Shown: one piece after another, positions 12,529 to 27,500 of the stretch
Numbering within the stretch: the first letter of the stretch is position 1
Layout of the letters: each line of letters starts with the position of its first letter
From: Eumeta japonica
Taxonomy: Eukaryota > Arthropoda > Insecta > Lepidoptera > Psychidae
Assembly: GCA_005406025.1 (NCBI GenBank)
Contig: BGZK01000017.1
Coordinates: 806,001-870,000 of the forward strand
Direction: 5' to 3'
DNA length: 64,000 bases
Position numbers and translations under genes: made by a program
Notes under the pieces: generated by a model
Seen by the model: only the letters and a program-made list of their open reading frames with translations
Told to the model about the DNA's origin: nothing
Database searches by the model: none

Positions 12529-15500
12529 TTGTTTTCATGGAAAAATGTTTGGAACAAATTTTCTAAAGTATCATACTGATAACAATTTTTTTTCTCTATT
12601 CCCTAAACAGTACTTTTACTTTTAGATATGTCTATTAAATAAGTATTTCTTTATTCCGTGTAGATTTTTGCAAGTAGTTTTTTTTAATAGCAAATAAATT
12701 ATTTTGCATAGAAAAAAACTAGCATAACAAAATATATTTAGTAAATTCTACTTCTAAAAATGTATATTATTTTATAAATGACAATTAATAGAAAAATTAT
12801 CTATTATTCTAAAACCAATTATTACAGCAATCTATGTTAATCTAAAAACATGTGTATTTATTTATTTATTATTAAGAATCTCCAACAAGAAATACACTCA
12901 TGAGCTATAAAAACAGATTTTTAATCTACTGCAATGTCCTTTCTTAATGTATTCTAAAAATGTGAATAATTTTAATAACTCTTCTAAGTTTTCTAAGTCA
13001 TAGAACATAATTGTAATCCAAACTTAGTAGATTCCTATTGCGAATCTTGGCTCACTTCGTTTGCTTGAACATTAGTAGGAACCGGACTTCCACGTTAGTG
13101 TCATATTCTATTGAAATTAAATTCTTAAAGACTGCTATGAATAAAAGCAACCAAAAATAAAATTCTATAATAATTATATTTGCCATATTTTGCATCAATC
13201 CACTGCTGCGCGCACGCAGGTGTCATTCGAATACGAGTTTGTATAGGCTATGTTTTATCATACAGATCCCAGTGCGATTATGGCGCCCTCCTACGATTGC
13301 GTAAAAAACGTCCATCTCACTGTCGGTTATTTAATTTTAAAATGACCCTAAAGGCTTTGATTAAATTTGACGTCTGACACAAGCCAAACCGGGTGCGACC
13401 GTTTATGTCTTACGACACACGAATGCATATACTCCATCTCTACATTTAATATTCGTAAATTACAGTAAATTAAAGTGATAACCTCTTAATCGTTAATTTT
13501 AATTACTTTCGAGGAGTGCGCGCAAACTTTTGGCAAACATTGGCCCCGAAGCGATTGCCGAGTCGGTTTAAGCGCCAAACGGCTTTGTTATGTGTGAACT
13601 GCTGAGAGTTTTTAATTAAAGCGATATTTGGCTTTTGAGTTTCGTATCACGGAAACGTTCAAAGGCTGTTTAGGAATAAGGCATCGAAATTAAAAATTTC
13701 AACTTTGAGTTGCGCTCATCAATGAAAAGTAATTTATAATAATATACCAAAACAGAATAATTTGCAAAACAAAGATGCTTATCCATCCATCTGTTATAGC
13801 GCAGCCGTGTAGACAGTACAAAATATAGGAAACTGTACGATAAAATTTGTAATAGTCGTCGATAAACTTTTAACGTACATAAGTATAAAATTTTTGATTT
13901 CAATATAATACCGTTGCGTCAAGTTACTGGGAGTTCCGATTTCCCACTCCCCCCTACCTTCCTTCATCAGCTCCCCCCCTTCATCGAATATCGTGCTCCT
14001 TTCCAAAAGACCGAGGTGCTGATGACTCCTTTAAGTTTGCGACGCTCCATGGACGACTTTGAACACCCGCTCTCTGGTTGTCTCGCATGCCCATTTGCCC
14101 CATAGAACAGCTGTAAAATACATAAATGAATGATGATGAGGATGGCACTTCATCAAATGCAACACTACATCACGCAATCATTATTCTCCTTCTTTAGCTC
14201 TATCTCATCACTCCCTTTTTCTCACTCTGCAGGGAAGGGGTGACGGAGAACCTGCGCGAGGCGCGCCGCAGCGAGGCGGTCTGCGCCGGCATCCTGATCC
14301 TGGTGTGCGTGGTTTCGCCGGTCATCATCGCCTTGGTCAGGAACGCCGTCAACACCATACAGGTGATGGGTGGCGTTCCGATAGCTTTAGAAATTGACTT
14401 TTTCATTTTAACGGCATGGAGCATTGTGCGAGCAGTAGGGTGACAAAAGGTGAAAAAGTTGTAGTGTTATTAGTCCATTAAAATGTTACATTTTTAGGTT
14501 TTACTAACGTAATTTTAGATGGAGGCAGTTTAAAAACAAGTTTTGATGCCACCCTATCACGGCCGCCAATAGTTGATAATCTTTAAACTATTTATTTGAT
14601 AAAAGTTAACATTTTTTTGTAAATTCTCTACAACTTTGGTCCAGTAATGTCGTATAACTATAAATAAAAAGTTAAAGCGAAATTCGAGAAAAAATTTATA
14701 TTTTCGATTTAACTTTTATCATTTTTACGAAAAATGATATCTCGACCATTTTGAACAACTTTCATTCGCATCATTTTTCATTAAGTCAATAGTTACAGTT
14801 ACAGTTCAGTAACTATACCTAATATTATGTACCGTAATAATTGTCAGTTGATTAGTTTTTTATTTTTTTACTTTATTATTATATTTTTTTAACAGCCGAC
14901 TCTTTTCTCACCCACGCAGCGTTGGTGATCCATATCCACGGTGATTTTCTGAACTATTACGTCGATGGAAGCAGTTGGCTATCATCAAAGTCATTTCATT
15001 TATTAATTCTGAGAGTTCCATTACGTTGCTGCAAGTCTCTCCAGAACAATGGAAGCATACTGCAGAACATTTCATTCCTGCTTCGGCATCACACATCGCT
15101 CCACAGTTTCCTTTGCATTTGCAAAAGATCAATTTTAGAAGCTTCAATTAATAAATGAAAATGACTTTGATGATGAACCGCCAACATTAACACCCCTTCC
15201 TTCTCCAGTTCTCCCACTGGTATTTAATTCAGAAACCCGATCAGATGCTGAGCCGCAGCCTGGTCCATCGAAACGACTGAGGACGGAGTAGTTCTAATTT
15301 AGAAAATCACCGTGGATTATGCCTATTGGGGATACCACGTAAAAAAAAACGCGCCTCTAGACTCTACCTCGTGGGTGGTGGGAAGAGTCAATATTTAATT
15401 ATTAATAATATTGCAAAATTTAGAATTAAAAAAAATAATAATAAAGTAAAAAAAAAAAAAACAATCAATAACTGATGACATATTATAGGTACACACGTAT

Positions 15501-18500
15501 AATATAGGTATAGTTAAGAGTACTGAAAATAGTACTCACTTCTGGAGCGCTGTAAAACCTTAACTATTGACTTAATGAAAAATGATGCGAATGAAAGTTG
15601 TTCCTCAAAACGATCTACAAAATGGTCAGATATCATTTTTTCGTAAAATGATAAAAAGTTAAATCGAAAAATATAAATTTTTCTCGAATTTCTGAAGATT
15701 TTCGCTTATAACTTTTTATTTATAGTTATACGACAAAAGTTACTGGACCAAAGTTGTAGAGAATTTAATTTGTAACAAAATGTTAACAATTTTTTTATCA
15801 AATAAATAGTTTAAGAGATATATCGTAAATACCATTTCAACCCTATTTTCAAGATGGCGGCCGTGGGACAAGGTGGCGACCCCACAAACTTGTTTTTAGC
15901 TTTACACTGACCCCCCCCACACATCAAAAAAATAAAATTACGTCCTCTAAAAAACGCAACCCCAAATGTAACTTTTCAATGGACTATATTGATTTTGAGA
16001 GTTTTGAATGCATTTTAATTTATAATCCCGGTTTTTAGTATCAGGAAGAGCAAAAAAAAAAAATTCCTTTATGAACATTAAAGATGAGGAACTAACATCC
16101 TTTATGGGCTTGAAAGACGTGTATTTAGGACATTTTTAAAAGAATCATGGTTTTACATTTTAAATGCACATTTTATTATCATTAAAATTTTTATATAAAA
16201 ATGATTCAAGATGCACGTAAATAAATATAAGAAACACTGAACAACCTCGTCCCGTCTCCCGCTCCGGCAGCAACAAAAGTAAATAACTCATTGTGAGCTT
16301 AAAGTAACCAAAGTGAATGAAAAAAATATATCTTTTTAAATAAAAGCTATTTTATCGAAGACATAATTATAAAATAGTATAAAAAATTATATTATTATTA
16401 TAACTATTATTCAACTGCGTGTGTAATGGTACAATTATTATGACATGCTTTTACAATCAAAGGTTTGTATTAGAAAAATTGAGAAACATACGTTTCACAT
16501 TCAATAGAATGTAGAACCCCCGTGATGCGAGAACATGACGAACAAATATGACGGGCGTGAGTGGCGTTATCCCTTTAGGTGATTAAAGATGTTTCGCTTC
16601 GAAAATTCGAAACGCATAGCCTTATTCATAGCTTGTCGGTATATTTAAACGACAATCCAAAAAAATCTCATTGGAAAAGGGAAAAAAAACCATAATGTCT
16701 TCGGGAAACAGAAAAATTAAATATGAGATTACCTCCTTGGTACCATCCACTCTATATCAACCCATTTTTTAACTACCACCAACAGATTTGGTTTGCTTTT
16801 CAAAAAACGTAGCAGTCAACGATTTACATGCAGATTTACAATACGGAACCCTTTCTCCACGCGAGCCCGACGCGCTCTCCACCGGTTCTCGCCGAAGCCC
16901 GCCCGTAGGCAGGCGAGTACATATCCGATTCATTGCTTTAAATACAACATCGCGTACAGAGTCGTAAGCTTATATGACGTACGACGAGGTCCTAAAACGC
17001 AACGCCCCGAGTAATGCGCCCATTACTGCCGCTGTTCCCGTTCGCCGCTGCGTGACGTCGACGACGCGATTGTGAGAAACGCCTTAGCATTTCACAAAGG
17101 AAACCTAATTTGAGTCGTCTGTTTGTGGATTGGATGGTTTCATGGATACCATGGAGAGGATATACACCATCTTTTTCAATTCGTGTACTAAAATGTGGCT
17201 GGAAGTTAAGCAGTAATCTTATAAAGTAAATACTTTTGAGAGAGTTAATTTTTTGCAGCTTGAATAAGCATCTATTAAGTATTTAAAATATATCCGTACA
17301 ATCTAAAACGCAGTGCTAGAAATTACGAATTATAATGGTGGGTGACGTAAAATTTTCTTTCGAATTAAAAATAAATAATGTAAATAAACAAACATCAGAG
17401 AAACGCCGCTGCCAACAAATAGTATAATAGAACCTCATTTCATTGACACGAAAATTGGAGACGATTTGTTTACGAAATTGCAAATAAATTTTCATTGATG
17501 GTCGCACTGGCGCACATTCCACTGACGATCTTGTTCGCTGTAGTTAATAGCGATGACTGAAAGAAATTGTTCGAAATTTGTGAAATAAATTGAAAATGAT
17601 TCGTGGACCGCGTATCTATAAACGGAAGCTTGAGTCGTAATTCTTTCTTTTTAACAACCGTCATCGAGCAAAGTGTGATCAACTGAAAAATATTTTAGTA
17701 GTTCCGCAGTTTATTTTTGTAACAGAGAATAGTATGAAAAGCTGAATAGTCAGTGTCCATTTTTTGTGTGTACTTGGGTTTTATTCTCGAATGTCCCTCA
17801 GACTCTGACTTTAATAAAAACAAAGAATATTTGATATATGAATCCAAAGGTAACTAAAAAAAACCGACTAAATAAAAATCGATAACAACATGCAACATGC
17901 CGATTTCTTTAAGGAATTATTCAGAGTAATTACTTGTTTTATCACGACACTTCATTAATTCCATTATTATATAAAGCAGATCAACATTAGAGACCGAAAT
18001 AAAATATCACATAATATCAATGATTATGACAAAATCATAAAATAAAACAATTGTATAAAACCACTATCTTTCATGAGCGCCCAATGTAAGTATGTAGGCC
18101 TCTATAACTTGTTTCAATTTATTTAGTCCTTTTCAATAGTGGTGAAGTTAAGAGTTGATTGACGTCTTTTAAATTTAAATGTAATGTAATTAAAGTCATA
18201 TTCAATGTAATTAAATTCAAAGTAAACCATCCACTATATGCCACAGATGGCACATTGAGCGGTCGATTCCGAACATTTTCATCGCATTGGGCCCACACAG
18301 ATGGCTTAAAAGCCAACGCTCTGTCTGAAAGAAAAAGATTGTGGGAGTTTCAGTTGCTTAGCTCAGCTTTTTTCGTTCTTTCTCGTTTCTTTGCTTAAAG
18401 AATATATTTACCGTCGATGAAACTTCACACGACACTTTAATAGATATTTTATAGATCAAAATGTTCACCGTCGATCGTGAAGACATAATGGTTATAACTG

Positions 18501-21500
18501 CAATTTTTAGGTGTATGCGAGGAACCTAGCTGAAAAAGCCAAGGAGCTAGAATACGAAAAGGAGCTGAGTGACTCCTTGCTGTACCAGATGCTGCCACCC
18601 AGTGTTGCCAAACAATTGAAGCAAACGCAACAGGTACCCACTGCAATCACTGATTCGAACAATTATCCAAAAGAAAATTATGGACAAATTATACAACTCT
18701 TATGCTGTAATTAATTATTTACAGATTAGTTTCAAATCGTGGAAACGTAATTAAAGATAAAGTATTGATCGAATAGCATCGGCCGTTATAACGTTGCGTA
18801 CCGTTACAGAGATCCCTTCAAAATTGTTAGAACTGCAACGTGCAACGATGCAAGTGCATTTCAATTCCATAAATTTTAATTTTGCTATTCATCTCTTTAT
18901 ATGTTATTATATCTCGATAAAGAAATAATTAAGACTTTCTGCAAACACTACTTAATTGGCAGAGAAAAAATATATCAAGTTGGTTTTGTCAACCTTACAT
19001 ATACAAGCCCTTCATTTAACATTTTATATGAATATTCCGTGGAAAAAAAATACCAACTCCTTAATATAACGCATCTTGCAAGCTGCATATAAGTATGAAG
19101 GTTTTGACAATTACAATATAACGTACAAATTAGTTAGAACACTAAGAAATGCAGGTGTTCAGAGCGCCATCTGTCGTCCGAGTCGCAAAGGTTTTAGAGT
19201 TCTCGACATTATACAAATCGTAATAAAATTATGACGTGTCTTCTAAGGCTTATCTAGTAGGATACAGGTTCATTTAATTCTGAATCGGCTCACCAATTCT
19301 AACGAAACTGCGATTCCCTTATCATAATTGCTCTTGGATGAACAATATCATTAATGGAACTGAACCCATTTCGAATTGGCAGACTTGTGATATCGTTATA
19401 TCGTAGTGAATCAACTCATAGGGCGTAGGTTTGTTATCTGATGCACGTCGAAAAGCTGAAACTTCTATTATTATTATTAACTGATTGCTATTTGTTGTCG
19501 AATGCTTGTACCACGAAAAAAGTAAAAAAATATTTTATTAAAACGTGCCCTTGTAATTCTAGATGCTGCAACATAATAGAGTAAATGTATGTAATGAAAA
19601 GAAAATGTAATAGTTGGTAAAGGGCGCTCTAAAAAATGTTATGCAGACCATGTATGTGATATATTGAAAAAGGGCCAAACCTTTAGCACCCGAAACCGAC
19701 AAGCTTGCTTGAAAAGATTGATGGATGTCAGTGAGGCAAGAAAGATTTGCAAAGATCGTACCATGTGGAAATCTATAGTCTCTCTACTCCTTTGGGCAAT
19801 GGGCGTGAGTTTGTTTATTTATTATTACATTATTATAAATGTATGTCCAAGAAAAATCAACATAAATTTGATAGCATGCAATTTTATTATTTTCTTTCTA
19901 TTAATTTTCACTTCCATGGTTCAGTGAAAACGGAATGTATAAATAACGTAATGAAACGTATACAAGTGAGATATACTATTAAATTTTTAAAATTTGTAGT
20001 GATTATTTAGTCATGATTTATTCGTTGTAAACGTGTCTAACCTTTAATCATTTTTTCTTTTGAATTATATCCAAATAACTGGCTCCTGTCTAAAGATACC
20101 ACAATCTACAGCACTCGCTTTATTGACGACAAAAAATTCGAAAATCCTTTACTCTCGCAATATGTAGGTATTATGCCAGACTTCTCTAGTAATACATATG
20201 AAAAGCTTCTATAATAAATTGAAAAAAAAAATCACTTTTAATGCCAAGCTGAAAAAAATGGTAATTTATTAGAATAAAACCGGTCATTTCTAAAGATGTG
20301 CAAAACGTTCATCCAGTAAATTATTTACTCTTATCTTGACGTCATATACATTCGAAATCTTCGTTTGAGCAATAACTCTACTACTTCTATCATATTTTAT
20401 AATTTTAATAACATTAAATTATATAATGAACATCCTTATTTTATTAAATATACTTCTAAACAGTGTTCTTAACTTGTGGATGACGAGCCTGGAAAGATAC
20501 TTTATTTATTATATTATTAAATATTTTATTGATTATATAAATTTATAATTGATACTTCAATAAACGTTTGTTTTCAGATTTATTATTTTATGTGAAATTT
20601 TGAGTGATTGAATAAACAAAATATTTATTGTTCGTAATTACAATAGGCAACTTTTCCTGTAAAAAATATTATAATTTCACGGCAACGAATATTATAATTT
20701 TATTATTATATATTCGTCGAATTCAAATATAGAATTGAGACGCTGAGCAAAAATTGGTTGCTCAAACACTAAATATATTATAAAAAGCAACGTACTACCC
20801 ACTCACTGACTGATTAATCACAAAATCTCGAAAACTATAGAAATTAAAATCATAACATTTGGTAAGATGATAGTTATACGTATAATGGAAAGACCCACGC
20901 AAACAAAGGATTTTTGAAAATTTCTATTTAAGGGGGATAAAAAGGGAGATTAATTTGTTTGATACAAGGTGATTGTGAAAGAAGTTTGCAGTTGAAAACT
21001 AAAAATTGTGGATGTCTAAAAAAATTATATTTGTTTTTTATGCTAATTCTCATTAAAAATATTCATGAAGTTCTGTTATACAATTTTTTGTACATTTTCA
21101 AAACAAAGTATAGAAAAGTGAAAGCGGGGTGAGTATAAAGTTAAGGAAAAGCTAAAAAACCGTACAATTTAACTCATTATACCAAACAACAAAAAAATAA
21201 ATAGGTGTACAACAACACTGTTAAGATTTATCGATATTGTATCGATATTTTTACATAAACATCTCAGAGGGGGCATCCTTATTAATCCAACGTAAATTTA
21301 GTGTCATCAAAGATCTATTGTGATATGCTACGAATTTATCGTCATTCATACAGCATCAATACATTAAACACAACAGTAAAACATTTTCAAAGACTCGACC
21401 GGACAAGTACTGAGTCGGGATTGAAATCGAGATGTATAGCTGTGTATACGCAGGATGGATAGCAAGCGAGGAAAGAAATATTACTAGTAGTGCGGCTCAG

Positions 21501-24500
21501 ATAAATACGCTAAAAAAAGCCGATATTTATATTCGAATAAGGGCTCGCCCAGACGGAAGGATAATATCTATAATTAATATTTTTGTATATTTATACAATT
21601 TTGTTTAACTTTGCATGCAAAACAATATCACTAATAATAAATAAATAGGATCATGATACGCTTCCTGGGAAAATGCGTCCGTCATTTGGTTTTTTGGACG
21701 CCTAAGTCTTGTGTTTATTTGTGTGGATTCCAAATGGGATATAGCAATGGAGTATCCTTTATAATTACATAAGTACGGTATCGTTTCACGAAGTATATTC
21801 AAGTGCGAGGTATTCTCATTTGCAATCCCACAAATTTATGTTTTTTTTTATATCACTTATAAAAAACATCAGTTTTCTCTGGTATCGCCTGCCTTATTGC
21901 GTATGCGCACTCGGACTGTAGTCAGCCGCCGACGCTAATGTTACTAAATAACATGTCGAAGGCGGTGTCCGCATAGCCGACTACTAGACGAGACCCGTCA
22001 GTGCGATCGACAGCAAGCGACTTCATACGACGTTTGTTACAACTGCAAAAAACGACGTTCGTCTGTATGAGCCCTAACGGTTTGAATAAATTGATACTTT
22101 GAAACAATCCATTGAATAAACTTTTCTGGAATTAAATACATTTTTTTTCAGGTGCCGGCCGAGTTTTTCTCGTCGGTGACGGTGTACTTCAGCGACATAG
22201 TCGGTTTCACCGCGATAGCCGCCGTGTCCACACCCTATCAGGTAAGTCGATAGAGTATAAAATAAAACATACGCTCTTTGAGGTAATCTACGTTAAGTCT
22301 CCGCTTCCACGTTTTATTTTCTAAACGTCACTAATTCATCAACCCGTATACGACTGTCAGTTACTTATTCAAAGTAACGGCAATATTGAACTTCATTTCG
22401 TCGCATATACATCTTGGTTAATTACTACGCTTTTTAAATACAAAGATGACAACAGCTTATATAATCTAACAATTAGCGAAAAAATTTGAAACGTAAAAGC
22501 ATTGTTTGTACAAAGTACAGATAGAATTATTTTTTGATAGTCAATAACTTATATATAGTTTATGTATGGATTTTATTTATAAAATTATTTATATTGTACC
22601 CCACTTCACCTTTTTGTATTTCAAATTCAAATTCAAATTCAAAATATCTTTATTTCATAGGTTACAAAATAACACTTGAAATACGTCATCATTTTTTGTG
22701 AATTTACACTTTACTGCTCGTTCAGAAGGCAGTTTTCCTCAAGAAGAACGAGCAAGAAACTTAAGGGTAGCTCTTTTCTAATTTGCACATACATAGCCAA
22801 AACAAATACGGAATCATTAGGAATGACAGCCCGGTAAGAGGTCGAGCCGCTTATGCCCATTGATTTTGTCTTCTAAATATTCAGAAATTGCATAGTACCC
22901 TTTTTACTGAGTGATTGTTTAATAACACTCTTAAATTTATGTAGGGTAAATCTTGTATATCTACAGGAACCTTATTGAATAGGCGCACACAGAGCCCTCT
23001 GAATGAATTTGAGACTTTACTTAGTCGACTAACATGTGAATTCAGTTTATTTTTATTTCTGGTATTGAGATTATGTCGACTACTATTTCTTTTAAACATT
23101 TCTAAATTTTTTTTTACATATAATAAATTTTCATAAATGAATTGAGATGCCAGGGTTAAAATTCCAATTTCCTTAAACTTATTTCTAAGGGATGTACGAG
23201 GTCCGAGCTTGTAAATTGCGCGAACGGCCCGCTTCTGCAAAACGAAAATTTTCTGAATATCCGGGGCGTTTCCCTAGAGCAAGATACCATACGACATCAG
23301 ACTATGGAAACAGCCAAAATAAACCAATCTGGCAGTTTCGACGTCCGATAAATTTCTCATTTTTTTGACAGCATAGGCGGCAGAGCTAAGCCTTTTCGCC
23401 AACTTACTTATATGAGGACCCCATTGAAGCCTGTCATCTAAAGTAATTCCTAGGAACACTGTAGAATTAACAAACTCCAATTCTTTGTTGCGTACTGAAA
23501 TAGTTCCAGATCCATGTCTTACATTTGGAAGTGAGAATCTTATACATTTTGTTTTCATTTCATTAAGAAGTAAGTTATTTGCAGTAAACCATTTCTCTAC
23601 CTTAGAGATAGCATTGTTCACATCGTCATAAGTAGGCTGTTGTCTTTTAACTTTGAATAACAAAGAAGTATCATCTGCAAACAATACTATCTCATGAGCA
23701 TCCTTAACAAGGCTAGGCAAATCATTTATGTAGACTAAAAAGAGAAAGGGACCAAGAATTGATCCCTGTGGTACACCCATGTGAACTATGGATCCAGACG
23801 ATTTCTTACCATTGACATCAACCCTCTGAACCCTGTTACTCAAATACGACTTCAGAAGGTCGAGTGCCCGGCCTGTTACTCCATAGTGACGTAGTTTCCC
23901 GATCAGAGTTTCATGATGAACACAATCAAAAGCCTTGGAGAGATCGCAAAATATGCTAATTGCATCTCGCGAATCCTCCCAGGCTCCAAAAATATGTTGC
24001 ACAAGCTCAACGCCAGCATCGATTGTTGAGCGACCCCGAGTAAAACCGAATTGTTTATTTGACATTAATTTATTGGTATAAAAATGTGCTAACAACTGCT
24101 TTAGGATTAATTTTTCGAATATTTTGCTAAGTGACGGTAGTATAGATATGGGTCTAAAGTTATTGGGGCTTGATGCACTACCGCCTTTAAATAATGGAAT
24201 TACTTTACTATCTTTCATCAAATCGGGAAACACGCCATCATCTAAACACTTATTAAAGATAAACGCCAAATGCGGCGCAATATAATCTATAATTGAGTTT
24301 ACAATTATAATAGAAAGACCATGAATGTCAGCAGTTCTCTTCATGTCTAGAGATTTAAACGTTTTGATAACTTCTTCAGAACTAACATGTTTAAATTTAA
24401 ATTCCAAATTAATATCACAAATCGAACTATTATTCCTCAGTAATGATTCGGCAAGAGCGGGAGATGAGTTAAGAGAACTCGTAGTGAAAACAGGAATGTC

Positions 24501-27500
24501 AGTAAAGAACGTTTCAAAGGCCTTAGCAACCTAAAGGTATAGGTAGCAGATTAAAAACGATTATTAGGGATAAATTGATTTTGTTTATGAGTAATTTAAT
24601 TCGTTTGAAGTAAGTATGAAGGTTTTAATTCTAAGAGGAATAACAAAATTGATAACGAATTGAATTATTAATGCTCTATAAACTTTGTAATAAGATATCG
24701 CTGAGTCTACAGCCTTGAAGATAAAAGAAAATAAAACTGAATATCCATTTAGTGTGTAAACCAAACAGAGGTTAAGTCAGAAGAATGTAATTTTGGTTTG
24801 AGGTCATCCGAATATCAAGTTATTAAAAATTTCTAAACGTCAGGTATTATATTTTAGTAACATTGATGAAAAAAATAGTGATATTGCTCTGTATCTTCGT
24901 AACTTAGAACACTAATATTGTACATAATTTTTGTTTATACGAATGTATTAAAAATTTCGAGGAAAACTATCGTTTCACCTGATAGGGTTGCCATTCTGGT
25001 ACATACAGTGAGTGGGCAATAAAATGACGAAAAAATCTTACAAGGTTGTACCCAAACGTTTCAGGTGATCAGCTTTCTCAACTCCGTATACAAGTTATTC
25101 GACGAGCGGATCGAGTGTTACGACGTTTACAAGATCGAGACCATAGGCGATTCTTACATGGTCGCTTCGGGACTACCAGTTAGAAATGGTGAGTGGAAAC
25201 TGAAGATGAACGTTGTAATACCATACTACATAGGTTCACCGACACGAGTACTGTCTTAGAATTTACACTGACGTACGTCAAGTTCAAAACAATTGACTAG
25301 ACTCACGTTATTAGTTTCTCATATTAAAAGTTCACTAACGCTGGCTAACGCTACGCTTCCGTGTACTCTTAATCTAAGCTAGAGTCTACAATTCCTTCGT
25401 TTACTTCGATTTTCTTCTATGTATCGGGACCTACTCCTTTCAATTATTGGGACGTTATGAAAATGTCAAGTCCTTTTTAATTTAGACCTCCATTTCTCCA
25501 TGGAGCAGTTCTGAGTGATGTCCTACAATGATGACCTTAAGATTGAATTCACCAAACTTGTTTGTTTTAGTAGTAGTGTGACCGATATGTAACCAGTGCA
25601 GTTTTTATTTCTGCACTCCTATATGACGTATATTTTATGGTTTATGCCTTCACCTAGGAGACAAACACGTGCCAGAAATAGCTAGCATGGCCTTGGAGCT
25701 GCTGGAGGCGACCTCTATGTGTCGGCTGCCTCATCGTCGCGAACAGGTACTAGGTGATATTTAATCAGGATCGTCTGCTTCTGCGTTTTTTTTTCTTGAA
25801 TGTCGTTTTATATGTTTTGCTCCAGTACAACTTTAGATGCCTGAATACTGTTTTATCGACGTTAAAATTCAAACAACATAATTTTAAAAAGTGAAATACG
25901 ATAAAATATACTCGCTTACTACACAATTATAAATATATTTACAAATAAACTGTTTTTGTTAATTTCCATGGATCGCTATGGAAAGAATTCGATTTACCGA
26001 AAACCGAGTTGTGCCATAATGAGAACCTTCTCCCTCGTGTACGTTACAGACGCTGTACATGCGCAGTGGCATCCACACGGGTCCGTGCGTGGCGGGCATC
26101 GTAGGCAGTAAGATGCCCCGCTACTGCCTGTTTGGAGACACTATCAACACCGCCAGCCGCATGGAGAGCACCGGCGAACGTATGCCTTTGTGTCTCATAT
26201 TGACATTGTTTTCATTGTATTATATATAACTATACTATACTATAGTTGACAAGATGTATTTGACTACAACAATAAAACTCGCAGATCTGTATAAACTAAG
26301 TTCTAACGATTAGATTTATCGTGTCATCGGATATAGTTACAAGGTAATATGAAAAAATCAATGAGTGACATACCGTCGGGAGTCCTGTAACCATCGCTGT
26401 ATGGCACATAAATGCAATAGCGACATCTATAAACTCCATTGTAAACTACATACTATATATTGTAAACCAAGAAAGTATTAATAAGTACACAAAATGTGCT
26501 TGCATATTTATTGCGACTCTTTGTCGACGATACAATGTGGCGTGTGAAATGTATATCTTACATGTCACTGTACCCACTATTATGAAAAAAAAAAACTCTC
26601 AACATTATTAATGTTATCGTTTCCTTGAATATTGAAGGCGGTCTATGTGCAGCAGATCTAGTGTGATTCAGTAAATGGCATTTACCGCTATATTTGCCTT
26701 AGTTCGGTTTTTCTATACACAAAAAACTAAACCACTCTAATTAAAAACTTAGTAATGAAATAAATTAGTCTGAAGCATAGTATTTGGAAATGTTGTGTTC
26801 ATATTAATGATGAAATCAGCTGTTAGATATATGTACTTAAATTCCTCAAGTGATTTACTTGAGGAATTTATAATATATATCTAACATATAAAATATATCT
26901 AACAGCTGATTTTCCCAATAAAAACTGTGTTTAGTATTTGTAGATCATCCATTTGATTTGCATTAATAGTTGTCCTGTTTTACAATATCGCAATTTTCGT
27001 GCTAGACTTTTGCACGAATTTATGAAGATTTTTCAAATATTTCTTTAATCGAAATCACCTCATAAAAAGAAGAATTCCGTTATTCTTTGAATAATTACAG
27101 TAAGAACAAAGACACAAGTATTATCAATTACCAGTTGGACGAAAAATGCACAACCCAACATTAATGCCAATTCATATTATTAAACAATACGTGTATTGTT
27201 GCATATTTTGCAAGAAAAAGCAAAAAACGTTCAATGGCTAACAATTTTGTTGTTTTTTTATCGTATTTCAATATTAAGTATCAAGTATGAATACCATATT
27301 TTGGACGTCTCATAACGCGAAGCACTTGAGGCATTCAATAACTCTCAATTCGCTAAAAACAAGTATTTGAACTTTGATTGCCTCTTGTATACGCATATGA
27401 CACTTATGCTTTGTAATGAATACACCGATATGTAGAAAAACTATCCTTTTAACATAATTATAACACATTATAACATATAACAAATTAACATTTATTGTGT

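Larger units (their letters stand above)
10516..14232 (+). other. Gene 1 intron after exon b
   Basis: A 3.7-kb intron with a GC-rich hairpin region (10775-10960), a small MITE (11612-11765) and an AT microsatellite (12475-12526). A pyrimidine-rich stretch at 13935-14105 precedes the acceptor. Nothing else was recognised. Confidence 0.6.
14470..15987. mobile_element. Foldback transposon with very long inverted arms
   Basis: The left arm (14470 to about 14955) and right arm (about 15299-15987) are diverged inverted copies. TAGTCCATTAAAATGTTACA at the left end mirrors the right end, AAATGTAACTTTTCAATGGACTA. Deeper, CATTAAGTCAATAGTTA, ACAACTTTGGTCCAGTAA and AAAATCACCGTGGAT also occur in both arms. 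The small centre holds two coding scraps on opposite strands. About two thirds of the element is arm. I cannot name its superfamily. Confidence 0.75.
14363..18510 (+). other. Gene 1 intron after exon c
   Basis: The foldback transposon at 14470-15987 starts about 110 bases after the donor. From 15990 to 18510 I saw no recognisable feature other than AT-rich sequence; open frames near 17316-17682 and 18119-18398 look fortuitous. Confidence 0.55.
22242..25064 (+). other. Gene 1 intron after exon e
   Basis: Most of this 2.8-kb intron is the antisense LINE at 22618-24535. The flanks (22242-22617 and 24536-25064) are AT-rich and show nothing else. Confidence 0.7.
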
